In this document: piece by piece, positions 33,907 through 41,032 of the stretch
Layout: every line of letters begins with the position of its first letter
Numbering within the stretch: the stretch's first letter is position 1
Assembly: GCF_002843305.1 (NCBI RefSeq)
Contig: NZ_PGSG01000061.1
Location: 62,001-126,000 of the forward strand
Direction: 5' to 3'
Source of the DNA: Streptomyces barkulensis
GTDB taxonomy: Bacteria > Actinomycetota > Actinomycetes > Streptomycetales > Streptomycetaceae
Length of the DNA stretch: 64,000 nucleotides
Position numbers and translations under genes: made by a program
The notes under the pieces: model-generated
Told to the model about the DNA's origin: nothing
The model's input: the letters and a program-made list of their open reading frames with translations, nothing else
Databases searched by the model: none

Positions 33907-35496
33907 ATGAAAAGGGCAGCGCGGATCTCACGGCGGACACTGGAATCCGTCTCGACACCCGAGCGGGTCGAGACGCGGCTGGGCCCCCTGGACTTCCCGC
34001 TCGGCATGCCTTCCGAGGAGACGGCGAACCGCCTCTACGACCACCTGGACCACGTGCGCGCGGTCGGCGCTTTCCTCGACGCGTACTCAGGCGTCAGTCT
34101 GTGGGCATCCCGCAGAGGACTGCTCGAAGCGGGCGTCCGGGACCACGACGTCCTGCTCTTCTCGGAGTTCATGACCCCCAGGTCACTGGTGCTGACCGGA
34201 AACGCGGACACCGTCTACTTCCTGACGTTCCTCGACCTGAACCAGGGGCCGCTGGTGGTGGAGGTCCCGCCCCTCACTCTCAGTTTCGTCAACGACATGT
34301 GGTTCCGCTGGGTCGTCGACCCCGGCGTGGCCGGCCCGGACCGCGGGGCCGGCGGCAGGTACCTCTTCGTGCCGCCCGGCTACAAGGGCCCCCTCCCCGA
34401 GGAGGGATTCTTCACGCGGCGAACCCGCACCACCCGGCTCGTCCTGATCGGGCGAGCGTTCCTGGAGGGAGACGACCCCAGACCGGCGGTCGAGCGCATC
34501 GAGGAGGGACTGCGCATCCACCGATACGTCCCCGGGCTCTACGGAACCGGCATCGCGGAGATCGTCACCGGCGGCACGGCCCCACCGCTGCCGTGGACCG
34601 CCCGGACCTGGACCGCAGCGCTTGGAAGGCCCGACCCGCCGCGCTTCGTGGAGGGCACCGGTCTCGCCGTGAACACGGTCCCGCCCGGGGACGCGACGTA
34701 CTTCGACTTCGCGGGCGAACTCGTCCACGACCAGCCGGCCGAGGCGCTCGATCCCGAGATCGCCGGTGCTCTGGCCACGATCGGAATCGTCAAGGGCAAG
34801 CCGTTCCGGCCGGACGCACGGATGCGGGAGATCCTCGCCGATGCGGCCCGGGTGGGGAACGCCACGGCCCGCACACTGGCCTGCCGCCCGCGCCCGGCCG
34901 AGGGTGCGCACTACTACGGCCCCTCCTCCCGGTGGCTCAACGGCCTGCTCGTGTCCGGCCACGACTTCGCGACCCCGCCCGCGGACATCACCGACAGGGG
35001 CGTCGTGCTCCGCCCGAGGGACGGCGCCCGCAAGCTCGACCTGCGGATCTGGTGGTGGTACCTGGCCGTGGGCATCAGCCCGGCGTTCGCGGCGCCGTTG
35101 CCGGGCATCGGCTCGCAGTACCTGTTCGCGTTCGCCGACCGGCGGGACCGGGCCCTCGACGGCGGCAGGCGCTACCGCCTGGTGCTCCCGCCGGACATCC
35201 CCGCCGGCAGGTTCTGGTCGTGCACCGTGTACGACAGCCAGACCCGCTCGATGCTCGACACCCCGCAAGGCTTCCCACGGGCCGGCAGCCAGAACTACCC
35301 GACCCCGGCGGCCGTCGCCGGCGCCGACGGCACGACCACGGTCCACTTCGGGCCCGACCGGCCCGACGGCGTACCGGAGGGCAACTGGATCCAGACCGTG
35401 CCGGACAGGGGATGGTTCGTGGTCCTTCGGTTCTACGACCCCCTGCGTCCGTTCTTCGACAGGACCTGGCGGCCGGGCGAGATCGAACCGGAGTGA
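33907..35496 (+). CDS. DUF1254/DUF1214 domain protein
   Basis: This 529-residue protein has an N-terminal DUF1254 region (PSEETANRLYDHLDHVRAV, LTGNADTVYFLTFLDLNQGP, PPGYKGPLPEEGFF) and a C-terminal DUF1214 region (WWWYLAVGISPAFAAPLPGI, SQYLFAFADRRDRALDGGRR, RFWSCTVYDSQTRSMLDT, GNWIQTVPDRGWFVVLRFY). No signal peptide is apparent, although the start is basic. The biochemical role is unknown. Such proteins are abundant in soil bacteria. The ATG at 33907 follows gcgggag. It is directly followed by the scar region with gene stubs. Confidence 0.92.
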   Translation: MKRAARISRRTLESVSTPERVETRLGPLDFPLGMPSEETANRLYDHLDHVRAVGAFLDAYSGVSLWASRRGLLEAGVRDHDVLLFSEFMTPRSLVLTGNADTVYFLTFLDLNQGPLVVEVPPLTLSFVNDMWFRWVVDPGVAGPDRGAGGRYLFVPPGYKGPLPEEGFFTRRTRTTRLVLIGRAFLEGDDPRPAVERIEEGLRIHRYVPGLYGTGIAEIVTGGTAPPLPWTARTWTAALGRPDPPRFVEGTGLAVNTVPPGDATYFDFAGELVHDQPAEALDPEIAGALATIGIVKGKPFRPDARMREILADAARVGNATARTLACRPRPAEGAHYYGPSSRWLNGLLVSGHDFATPPADITDRGVVLRPRDGARKLDLRIWWWYLAVGISPAFAAPLPGIGSQYLFAFADRRDRALDGGRRYRLVLPPDIPAGRFWSCTVYDSQTRSMLDTPQGFPRAGSQNYPTPAAVAGADGTTTVHFGPDRPDGVPEGNWIQTVPDRGWFVVLRFYDPLRPFFDRTWRPGEIEPE

Positions 35497-35507
35497 GGCG
35501 GCGGGAC

Positions 35508-35591
35508 GTGGGCGAGGCGATCGGTCAGGTCCTGCCCTTCGCGGTCGGCATGGCGCTCAGTCCCTTCCCGACCATCGGCGTGGTGCTGCCG
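35508..35591 (+). pseudogene. GAP-family membrane protein, 5' stub only
   Basis: The first 28 codons read VGEAIGQVLPFAVGMALSPF and then PTIGVVL, the conserved start of actinobacterial GAP-family (Sap-like) membrane proteins. The homology stops abruptly and the frame continues as unrelated Arg/Ala-rich sequence. The GTG is 9 bases after the DUF1254 stop, so the intact gene was probably co-transcribed with it. Confidence 0.65.
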
Positions 35592-35696
35592 CGGGAGGCG
35601 GTGAAGCAGTGGCGCGGCCGGCCGCGCGGCGCCGGACGGGCGGCAGCCGCGGCCGCCCTCCTCGGCCCCGGCCGGCTCGGTGGCCGCTGCGGCTGC
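35592..35696. other. Deletion scar between two gene stubs
   Basis: About 100 bases with no recognisable coding content separate the 5' stub of a plus-strand GAP gene from the 5' stub of a minus-strand transporter gene. Both have lost their 3' ends here, as expected if a deletion removed the tails of two convergent genes. Confidence 0.55.
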
Positions 35697-35798
35697 GTTG
35701 TAGGCGATGGTGGCCGCGACCAGCAGCCGTATCCGGCGGATGAGGGCGTCGCGACGGACCGGGGACGGCCCGAGGGACAGGGATGTTCCGGCGGCCAC
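35697..35798 (-). pseudogene. CDF-like heavy-metal cation transporter, 5' stub only
   Basis: The 34 codons VAAGTSLSLGPSPVRRDALI then RRIRLLVAATIAYN match the start of the cation transporter that normally follows CmtR-type regulators (first membrane helix LLVAATIxYN). Homology then ends. The GTG begins 2 bases after the regulator's stop. The regulator's likely target has therefore been lost. Confidence 0.65.
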
Positions 35799-35800
35799 GG

Positions 35801-36133
35801 TCAGCAGCACCCCTTCTCCGCGGCATCCGGGCAGGTGCGGTCGGCGGCGGCGACCACCGCGGTGCGCAGGTCGTCCAGCGCGTGGCCGAGGCGGGGGTCG
35901 GCCAGTTCGTAGCGGGTGCGCCGGCCCTCGGGGGCGGCGACGACCAGGCCGCAGTCGCGCAGACACGCCAGATGGTTCGACAGGCGCGTACGGGAGATGC
36001 CCAGCGCGTCGGCGAGATCGGCCGGGTAGGCGGGGGCCTCGCGCAGTGTCAGCAGGATGCGGCAGCGGATCGGGTCGGCCAGCGTCCGGCCGAACCGGGT
36101 CAGGACATCGAGATCGGCGACAAGAGTCAGCAC
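35801..36133 (-). CDS. ArsR-family metal sensor, CmtR-like (Cd/Pb)
   Basis: This 110-residue winged-helix repressor reads VADLDVLTRFGRTLADPIRC, ILLTLREAPAYPADLADALG, SRTRLSNHLACLRDCGLVVA and ends TCPDAAEKGCC. The cysteine pair in the recognition helix (ACLRDCGL) plus a C-terminal Cys is the Cd(II)/Pb(II) site of Mycobacterium CmtR. Metal binding should release DNA. The GTG at 36133 (VLTLVADL) is the best start, though the frame is open further upstream. It normally precedes an efflux transporter, here only a stub, so it may now be an orphan. Confidence 0.88.
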   Translation of the reverse strand: MLTLVADLDVLTRFGRTLADPIRCRILLTLREAPAYPADLADALGISRTRLSNHLACLRDCGLVVAAPEGRRTRYELADPRLGHALDDLRTAVVAAADRTCPDAAEKGCC

Positions 36134-36318
36134 GGCCGGGACAACACAGGAATCAGTGAATTCACGTAACCATGAACCGAGTGGGAGGAGTGGCCGCCGC
36201 GAGCCGGCCCCGCCCGGTGTCCTCGCTCCCGGGAGGACCGTCGACGACGCGGGCCGAACCCGGGACAGGCCAAGCGTCCCCAGGGCCGGAGCACGGTGTC
36301 GATGGCGGGCCACCCGGG

Positions 36319-36675
36319 TCAGAACGTGATGACCCGGTCGGCCCACAGGGTCCAGTCGGTGAGCTGTTCGAGGGTGGAGCGGTGGGCTCCGTCGACGAGT
36401 TGCTCCTCGGTGAGCCCGCGGGCGTCCATGCAGGTTCCGCAGCAGCCGGTCTCGGTGCCGTGGCGGGCGGCGGAGGAGATCATCCGGTCCAGGTGGTAGT
36501 GGCCGTCGGGCACCTTCTGTCCCCGCACCGCGCAGCCGACGGCGTCGCCGAGCAGGAAGAGACGGACCTCGACTTCCGGACGCCGGGCCAGGGAGCCGGC
36601 CAGACGGACGGCGTTCCAGGAGCGTTCGGTTCCGTAGGGCGGATCGTTGGCGATGATCAGGATGTTGCGGGGCAT
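36319..36675 (-). CDS. DsrE/DsrF-like sulfur-relay protein
   Basis: This 118-residue DsrE-fold protein has ILIIANDPPYGTERSWNAVR, VRLFLLGDAVGCAVRGQK and the conserved cysteine region ETGCCGTCMDARGLTEEQLV. Proteins of this fold carry persulfide sulfur on Cys. The CCGTC cluster gives several candidates. The ATG at 36675 follows aggaggc. It follows the MFS gene in the same direction 45 bases downstream and belongs with the ArsR-rhodanese and TusA-like genes across the divergent promoter. Confidence 0.9.
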   Translation of the reverse strand: MPRNILIIANDPPYGTERSWNAVRLAGSLARRPEVEVRLFLLGDAVGCAVRGQKVPDGHYHLDRMISSAARHGTETGCCGTCMDARGLTEEQLVDGAHRSTLEQLTDWTLWADRVITF

Positions 36676-36720
36676 GGGGCCTCCTGTGCGCCGGGCGGGC
36701 GGTGCCGGGCCCGGCCGCGG

Positions 36721-37995
36721 TCAGGTCCGGGGATGGGTTTCGTACATCCGCACCGCGACCACGACGCCCGTCGCCGCGGTGAGGGCGGCGACGGCCCAGA
36801 TGGCGGCGGTGAGGCCGTAGGCGTCGGCGAGGGCCCCGGCGAGCAGGGCGCCGACGGCGAAGCCGCCGTCGCGCCACAGCCGGTAGACGCCGACGGCGCG
36901 GGCGCGCCAGGCGGGGTGGGCGACGTCGCCGATGACGGCGAGCAGGGTCGGGTAGACCAGCGCGGTGCCGGCGCCGAGCAGAACCTGGGCGATCGCCCAG
37001 ACGGGGAAGGTGGTGCCGACGGCGACCAGGGCGATGGCGGCGGCCTGCAGCAGCATGCCGGCGGTGATGAGGTGTTTGCGGCCGATGTGGTCGGACCACC
37101 AGCCGGTCAGCAGCTGGCCCAGCCCCCACACCGCCGGGTAGAGGGCGGCGAGCAGGCCGATCCGGCCGACGCTCAGGCCCTGCGCGGCGAACAGCAGGGG
37201 GAAAACGCCCCAGGCGAGGGCGTCGTTGAGGTTGTTGACCAGGCCGGCCCAGCTGGCCGAGGACATGGCCTTGTCGGTAAGGCTGGTGGTGCGGGCGATC
37301 TGCCCGGTGGTCAGCTCGCCGTGGTGGCCGGGGTCGGCCGGGGCGGGGTGGCGGGCGGCCTCGGCGCGGGCGTGCTCCCGGGTCTCGCGCACCACCAGCA
37401 GGGAGAGGCCGAGTCCGAGGGCCGCGTAGGCGATGCCGAGGAAGAAGGGTTCGGGCCGCAGGCCCCAGTGGGCGGCGATGGCGCCGGTGGCCATCGCCGT
37501 GGCGGCGACCGCCAGGTAGCCGGCAGCCTCGTTGAAGCCCATCGCCGTGCCCCGGCGGGCGGGACCGACCAGGTCGATCTTCATGATGACGGTGGTCGAC
37601 CAGGTCAGCCCCTGGCTGACGCCCAGGAGCACGTTCGCCGACACCACCCAGCCCCAGGAAGGGGCCCAGATCAGCAGCAGCGGAACCGGCAGGGCGACCA
37701 GCCAGCCCGCGACGAGCACCGGCTTGCGGCCGTACTTGTCGGAAAGGGTGCCGGCGAAGAAGTTGGTCACCGCCTTGGTCGCACCGAACGCCACGATGTA
37801 GGTGAGTGCGGCGGTGTAGGCGGACAGGTGGAAGGTGCGCTCGGCCAGCAGCGGCAGGACGGTGCGTTCCTGGCCGAGCATGCCGCCGACCAGGGCGTTG
37901 ACCGCGACGAGCAGGGCGAACTGGGCGAGGTTGGCGCGCAGGCCCAGCCGGATCCCGCCGGGGGCGGAACCGGCGGTGGAACCGGTGGTGGTCAC
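36721..37995 (-). CDS. MFS transporter of the sulfur/metalloid locus
   Basis: This 424-residue 12-segment major facilitator has the MFS loop motifs GTLSDKYGRKPVLVAGWLVA (after TM2) and GWWSDHIGRKHLITAG (after TM8), NVLLGVSQGLTWSTTVIMKI and GFNEAAGYLAVAATA. The GTG at 37995 follows ctggaggagg. The usual annotation for such genes next to ArsR-rhodanese proteins is efflux, but the substrate cannot be read. It is divergent from the ArsR-rhodanese gene across an AT-rich operator and is followed by dsrE. Confidence 0.92.
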   Translation of the reverse strand: MTTTGSTAGSAPGGIRLGLRANLAQFALLVAVNALVGGMLGQERTVLPLLAERTFHLSAYTAALTYIVAFGATKAVTNFFAGTLSDKYGRKPVLVAGWLVALPVPLLLIWAPSWGWVVSANVLLGVSQGLTWSTTVIMKIDLVGPARRGTAMGFNEAAGYLAVAATAMATGAIAAHWGLRPEPFFLGIAYAALGLGLSLLVVRETREHARAEAARHPAPADPGHHGELTTGQIARTTSLTDKAMSSASWAGLVNNLNDALAWGVFPLLFAAQGLSVGRIGLLAALYPAVWGLGQLLTGWWSDHIGRKHLITAGMLLQAAAIALVAVGTTFPVWAIAQVLLGAGTALVYPTLLAVIGDVAHPAWRARAVGVYRLWRDGGFAVGALLAGALADAYGLTAAIWAVAALTAATGVVVAVRMYETHPRT

Positions 37996-38085
37996 GAGTC
38001 CTCCTCCAGGTGACGGCCGGTGGCCCGGGCCCAGACGTCCTCCGGCATCGTGGCGAAGTGGGTGGCAACCCACTCGAACTACTAA

Positions 38086-38108
38086 TACAATATTCCATAG
38101 ATTTATGG
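38086..38108. promoter_or_regulatory. -10 TACAAT and dyad CCATA-N4-TATGG at ArsR-rhodanese promoter
   Basis: TACAAT (38086-38091) is a good -10 for the plus-strand gene. The dyad (38095-38108) immediately downstream would let the ArsR protein block transcription. It could also control the divergent MFS gene 90 bases away. The AT content is far above the surroundings. Confidence 0.65.
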
Positions 38109-38116
38109 AGGATGCC

Positions 38117-38782
38117 ATGGGAGACCCCACCCGCAAGGCCGCTCTGTTCGACGCGCTCGCCACCACCGGCAAGGCGCTGTCCAACGGCAAGCGCCTGGAA
38201 CTGCTCGACCTGCTCGCCCAGGGCGAGCGCAGCGTCGACGCACTGGCCAAGGCCGCCGGGCTGAACCTGACCACCGCCTCCGCGCACCTGCAGACCCTCA
38301 AGCAGGCCGGACTGGTGACCACCCGCCGTGACGGGGTGCGCATCCACTACCGGCTCGCCGGCGACGACGTCGCCGCCCTGTACGCGCTGCTGCAGCAGGT
38401 CGCCCGCACCCACCTCGCCGCCACCGAACAGGCCCGCGCCGCCTACCTCGGCCCCGAGGACACCGACCACCTCACCCGCGAACAGCTGCTGGAGAGGGTC
38501 AAGGCCGGCACCGCCGCCGTCATCGACGTCCGCCCCGCCGAGGAGTACGCCGCCGGCCACATCCCCGGCGCCCTCTCCATCCCCCTGGACCAACTGGAGG
38601 CGCGCCTCGCCGAGCTGCCCGCCGACGCCGAGGTGGTCGCCTACTGCCGGGGCACCAACTGCGTCCTCGCCCACGACGCCGTCCGCCTCCTGGCCGCCCG
38701 CGGCCGCACCGCCAGGCGGCTGGCCGACGGCATGCTCGAATGGCGCCTCGCGGACCTGCCCGTCGAGGCCGGCACCGCATGA
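38117..38782 (+). CDS. ArsR-type regulator fused to rhodanese domain
   Basis: This 221-residue fusion has an N-terminal ArsR winged helix (LFDALATTGKALSNGKRLELL, VDALAKAAGLNLTTASAHLQ, LKQAGLVTTRRDGVRIHYRL) and a C-terminal rhodanese domain (AAVIDVRPAEEYAAGHIPGA, DAEVVAYCRGTNCVLAHDAV). The active-loop Cys is in YCRGTNC. A regulator that can itself hold a persulfide probably senses reactive sulfur or a thiophilic metal. The ATG at 38117 follows ggagg. The earlier ATG at 38105 lies within the operator. It is coupled by ATGA to the TusA-like gene. Confidence 0.93.
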   Translation: MGDPTRKAALFDALATTGKALSNGKRLELLDLLAQGERSVDALAKAAGLNLTTASAHLQTLKQAGLVTTRRDGVRIHYRLAGDDVAALYALLQQVARTHLAATEQARAAYLGPEDTDHLTREQLLERVKAGTAAVIDVRPAEEYAAGHIPGALSIPLDQLEARLAELPADAEVVAYCRGTNCVLAHDAVRLLAARGRTARRLADGMLEWRLADLPVEAGTA

Positions 38783-39081
38783 CCGCCACCCCCACCGCCG
38801 AAGACGGGCCGGTCGTCGTGGACGGCACCGGCATGCTCTGTGTCACCCTGCTGCTGCATCTGCGCAAGCGCATCACCCACGTCCCCGCCGGCACGACCGT
38901 CCACGTCATCGCCACCGGCCCGGCCGCCCCGCTCGACCTGCCCGCCTGGTGCCACCTCACCGGCCACACCTACCTCGGCCCCGTCCCCGACGACACCGGC
39001 CGCGACGTGTACGCCCTGCGGCTCGCCGCGGACCCGGCGCCGACCCGCCCGGACGCCCCCTGGCATCCCGCACCGGGCTGA
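38779..39081 (+). CDS. TusA/SirA-like small sulfur carrier, variant
   Basis: This 100-residue protein has a TusA-type layout: VVVDGTGMLCVTLLLHLRKR, then a helix-strand unit (HVPAGTTVHVIATGPAAPLD) and WCHLTGHTYLGPV. The standard CPxP motif is reduced to a lone Cys (MLCVTLLLH), which could still take a persulfide from the rhodanese domain. Assignment rests on fold pattern and neighbours. It overlaps the upstream stop by four bases (ATGA). The C-terminal 15 residues are Pro/Ala-rich. Confidence 0.7.
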   Translation: MTATPTAEDGPVVVDGTGMLCVTLLLHLRKRITHVPAGTTVHVIATGPAAPLDLPAWCHLTGHTYLGPVPDDTGRDVYALRLAADPAPTRPDAPWHPAPG

Positions 39082-39527
39082 CGAGCACGCCGCCCTCCCC
39101 GCACACCCCGGCCCGGTACCCGGGTTGGCGAACACCGGACGCCGCCAGGAGCCGGACCACCAGCGCCCGGTCGACCCCGGCGGCGACTTCAGGGCGGCCG
39201 AAGCCGCGCGCCGTGCCACACGAGGAAGCGAGGACAGCCCCCCACCCAGCATCCTCGCCCTCGTCACCGTCCAGCACCCACCCGGCGACCGCGGCCGGCG
39301 CCTCCACGGTTTTCCAGGCTCCCTCCGAGTTGCACGAGGCGGGGGCCTTCGATCCCATTCCGTGCCGGGCCGGCGCCGCCATGCCGCGCGCCCGCCCCGC
39401 GGCATGGCGGGCGCGCGCACCGTGGGGCGCGGAACTGTGGTGTTCCACCACATACGCCCGCGGCCTGCGCTTTCCTACGGTGTGGCGGCACACGAACGTC
39501 CCCGTCGAGTGTCAGGAAGTGGTGCCG
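39082..39527. other. Intergenic region with two hairpins and no gene
   Basis: About 445 bases hold no convincing gene. The stem gccatgccgcg/cgcggcatggc (39378-39408, 9-base loop) could be a terminator for the sulfur operon. Nested inverted repeats at 39431-39452 lie 75 bases upstream of the MHS transporter. Confidence 0.55.
39431..39452. promoter_or_regulatory. Nested inverted repeats upstream of MHS transporter
   Basis: GGAAC-tgtggt-GTTCC (39431-39446) overlaps TGTGGT-gttcc-ACCACA (39436-39452). Two interleaved dyads in the promoter region suggest an operator with alternative half-sites, perhaps for the GAF/PucR regulator at 41033. Confidence 0.5.
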
Positions 39528-40961
39528 ATGCCGTCGCCCGCAAGCGCCCCGCCCGCTCCTTCCAACCTCAGGCGCGTGGTCACCGCGTCCCTGATCGGCA
39601 CCACCATCGAGTGGTACGACTTCTTCCTCTACGGCTCCGCCGCCGCGCTCGTCTTCGACAAGCTGTTCTTCCCCGAGTCCGATCCGCTGGTCGGTACGCT
39701 GCTGGCCTTCCTGACGTACGCGGTCGGTTTCGTCGCCCGCCCCGTCGGCGCGCTGGTCTTCGGGCACTACGGCGACCGGCTGGGCCGCAAGAAGCTGCTG
39801 GTGATCAGTCTGCTGATGATGGGCGGTGCGACCTTCGCGATCGGGCTGCTGCCCACCCACGCCCAGCTCGGCTCCGCGGCGGCCGTCCTGCTGACCGTGC
39901 TGCGGCTGGTGCAGGGTTTCGCACTCGGCGGTGAGTGGGGCGGTGCGGTGCTGCTGGTGTCGGAGCACGGAGACGCGCGCCGGCGCGGCTTCTGGGCGTC
40001 CTGGCCGCAGACCGGCGCCCCGGCGGGCCAGTTGCTGGCCACGGCCGTGCTGGCGGTGCTGACGGCGGTGCTGTCGGAGGAGGCGTTCGTCTCCTGGGGC
40101 TGGCGCGTGCCGTTCCTGCTGTCCGGGGTGCTGGTGCTGGTCGGCCTGTGGATCCGGCTGTCGGTCGACGAGTCGCCGGTCTTCAGGGCCGCGCTGGCGA
40201 AGGCCGAGGCACGCAGGGCCGCCGGGAACGCCGGGAACGCCGGGAACGCCGGGAACTCCAAGGCCGCGGCGGCTGAGGCGGAGACCATGCCGCTGCTGGC
40301 CGTGCTGCGCCACCACTGGCGCGACGTGCTGATCGCGATGGGCGCGCGGATGGCGGAGAACATCAGCTACTACGTCATCACCGCCTTCGTCCTGGTCTAC
40401 GGCACCAAGCATCTGGACCTGGACAGGCAGACGGTGCTCAACGCGGTGCTGATCGCCTCCGCCGTCCACTTCGCGGCGATCCCGGTGTGGGGCGCGCTGT
40501 CGGACCGGTGGGGCCGCAAGCCGGTCTATCTGCTGGGCGCGGCGGGAATCGGCCTGTGGGCGTTCCCGTTCTTCTGGCTGATCGACACCGAGAGCTTCGG
40601 TGCGGTGCTGCTGGCGGTGACGGTCGGGCTGGTCCTCCACGGTGCTATGTACGCCCCGCAGGCTGCGTTCTTCTCCGAGCTGTTCGCCACCCGGGTGCGC
40701 TACTCCGGGGCCTCGATCGGCGCGCAGTTCTCGTCGGTCGCCGCCGGCGCCCCGGCCCCGCTGATCGCCACCGCCCTGCTGGCGGACTTCGGCGGCTCGA
40801 CGCCGGTGGCGCTGTACGTGATCGCCGCCGCGCTGCTCACGCTGCTCGCGGTCGGGGTGGCCAAGGAGACCCGGATGCGGGATCTGGAGCGGATCGGCGA
40901 GCCCGGGGAGCCGGAGAAGGCGGAGGGCTCGGGGAGGGTGCCCTCCCCAGGCGGCCGCTGA
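39528..40961 (+). CDS. MHS-family metabolite:H+ symporter (MFS)
   Basis: This 477-residue transporter has the MHS signature start ASLIGTTIEWYDFFLYGSAA, the loop GHYGDRLGRKKLLVISLLMM, LVQGFALGGEWGGAVLLV and LSDRWGRKPVYLLG in the second half. MHS members import organic acids, betaines or hydroxy acids. The nearby 3-hydroxybutyrate dehydrogenase suggests 3-hydroxybutyrate or a similar short acid. The ATG at 39528 follows aggaag. GTG 39522 is possible. An in-frame repeat (GNA x4) lengthens the central loop. Confidence 0.93.
   Translation: MPSPASAPPAPSNLRRVVTASLIGTTIEWYDFFLYGSAAALVFDKLFFPESDPLVGTLLAFLTYAVGFVARPVGALVFGHYGDRLGRKKLLVISLLMMGGATFAIGLLPTHAQLGSAAAVLLTVLRLVQGFALGGEWGGAVLLVSEHGDARRRGFWASWPQTGAPAGQLLATAVLAVLTAVLSEEAFVSWGWRVPFLLSGVLVLVGLWIRLSVDESPVFRAALAKAEARRAAGNAGNAGNAGNSKAAAAEAETMPLLAVLRHHWRDVLIAMGARMAENISYYVITAFVLVYGTKHLDLDRQTVLNAVLIASAVHFAAIPVWGALSDRWGRKPVYLLGAAGIGLWAFPFFWLIDTESFGAVLLAVTVGLVLHGAMYAPQAAFFSELFATRVRYSGASIGAQFSSVAAGAPAPLIATALLADFGGSTPVALYVIAAALLTLLAVGVAKETRMRDLERIGEPGEPEKAEGSGRVPSPGGR
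40221..40256 (+). repeat. Four in-frame gccgggaac repeats in transporter loop
   Basis: Four exact 9-base units encode repeated Ala-Gly-Asn in the cytosolic central loop of the MHS transporter. Copy number can vary without frameshift. Confidence 0.9.
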
Positions 40962-41032
40962 ACGCCGTCACCCGCCGAGTTCCCGTCGCCGTCGCCCACC
41001 GAGCGCCCGCGGCCGCCCGTTCCTTTGGGCGG

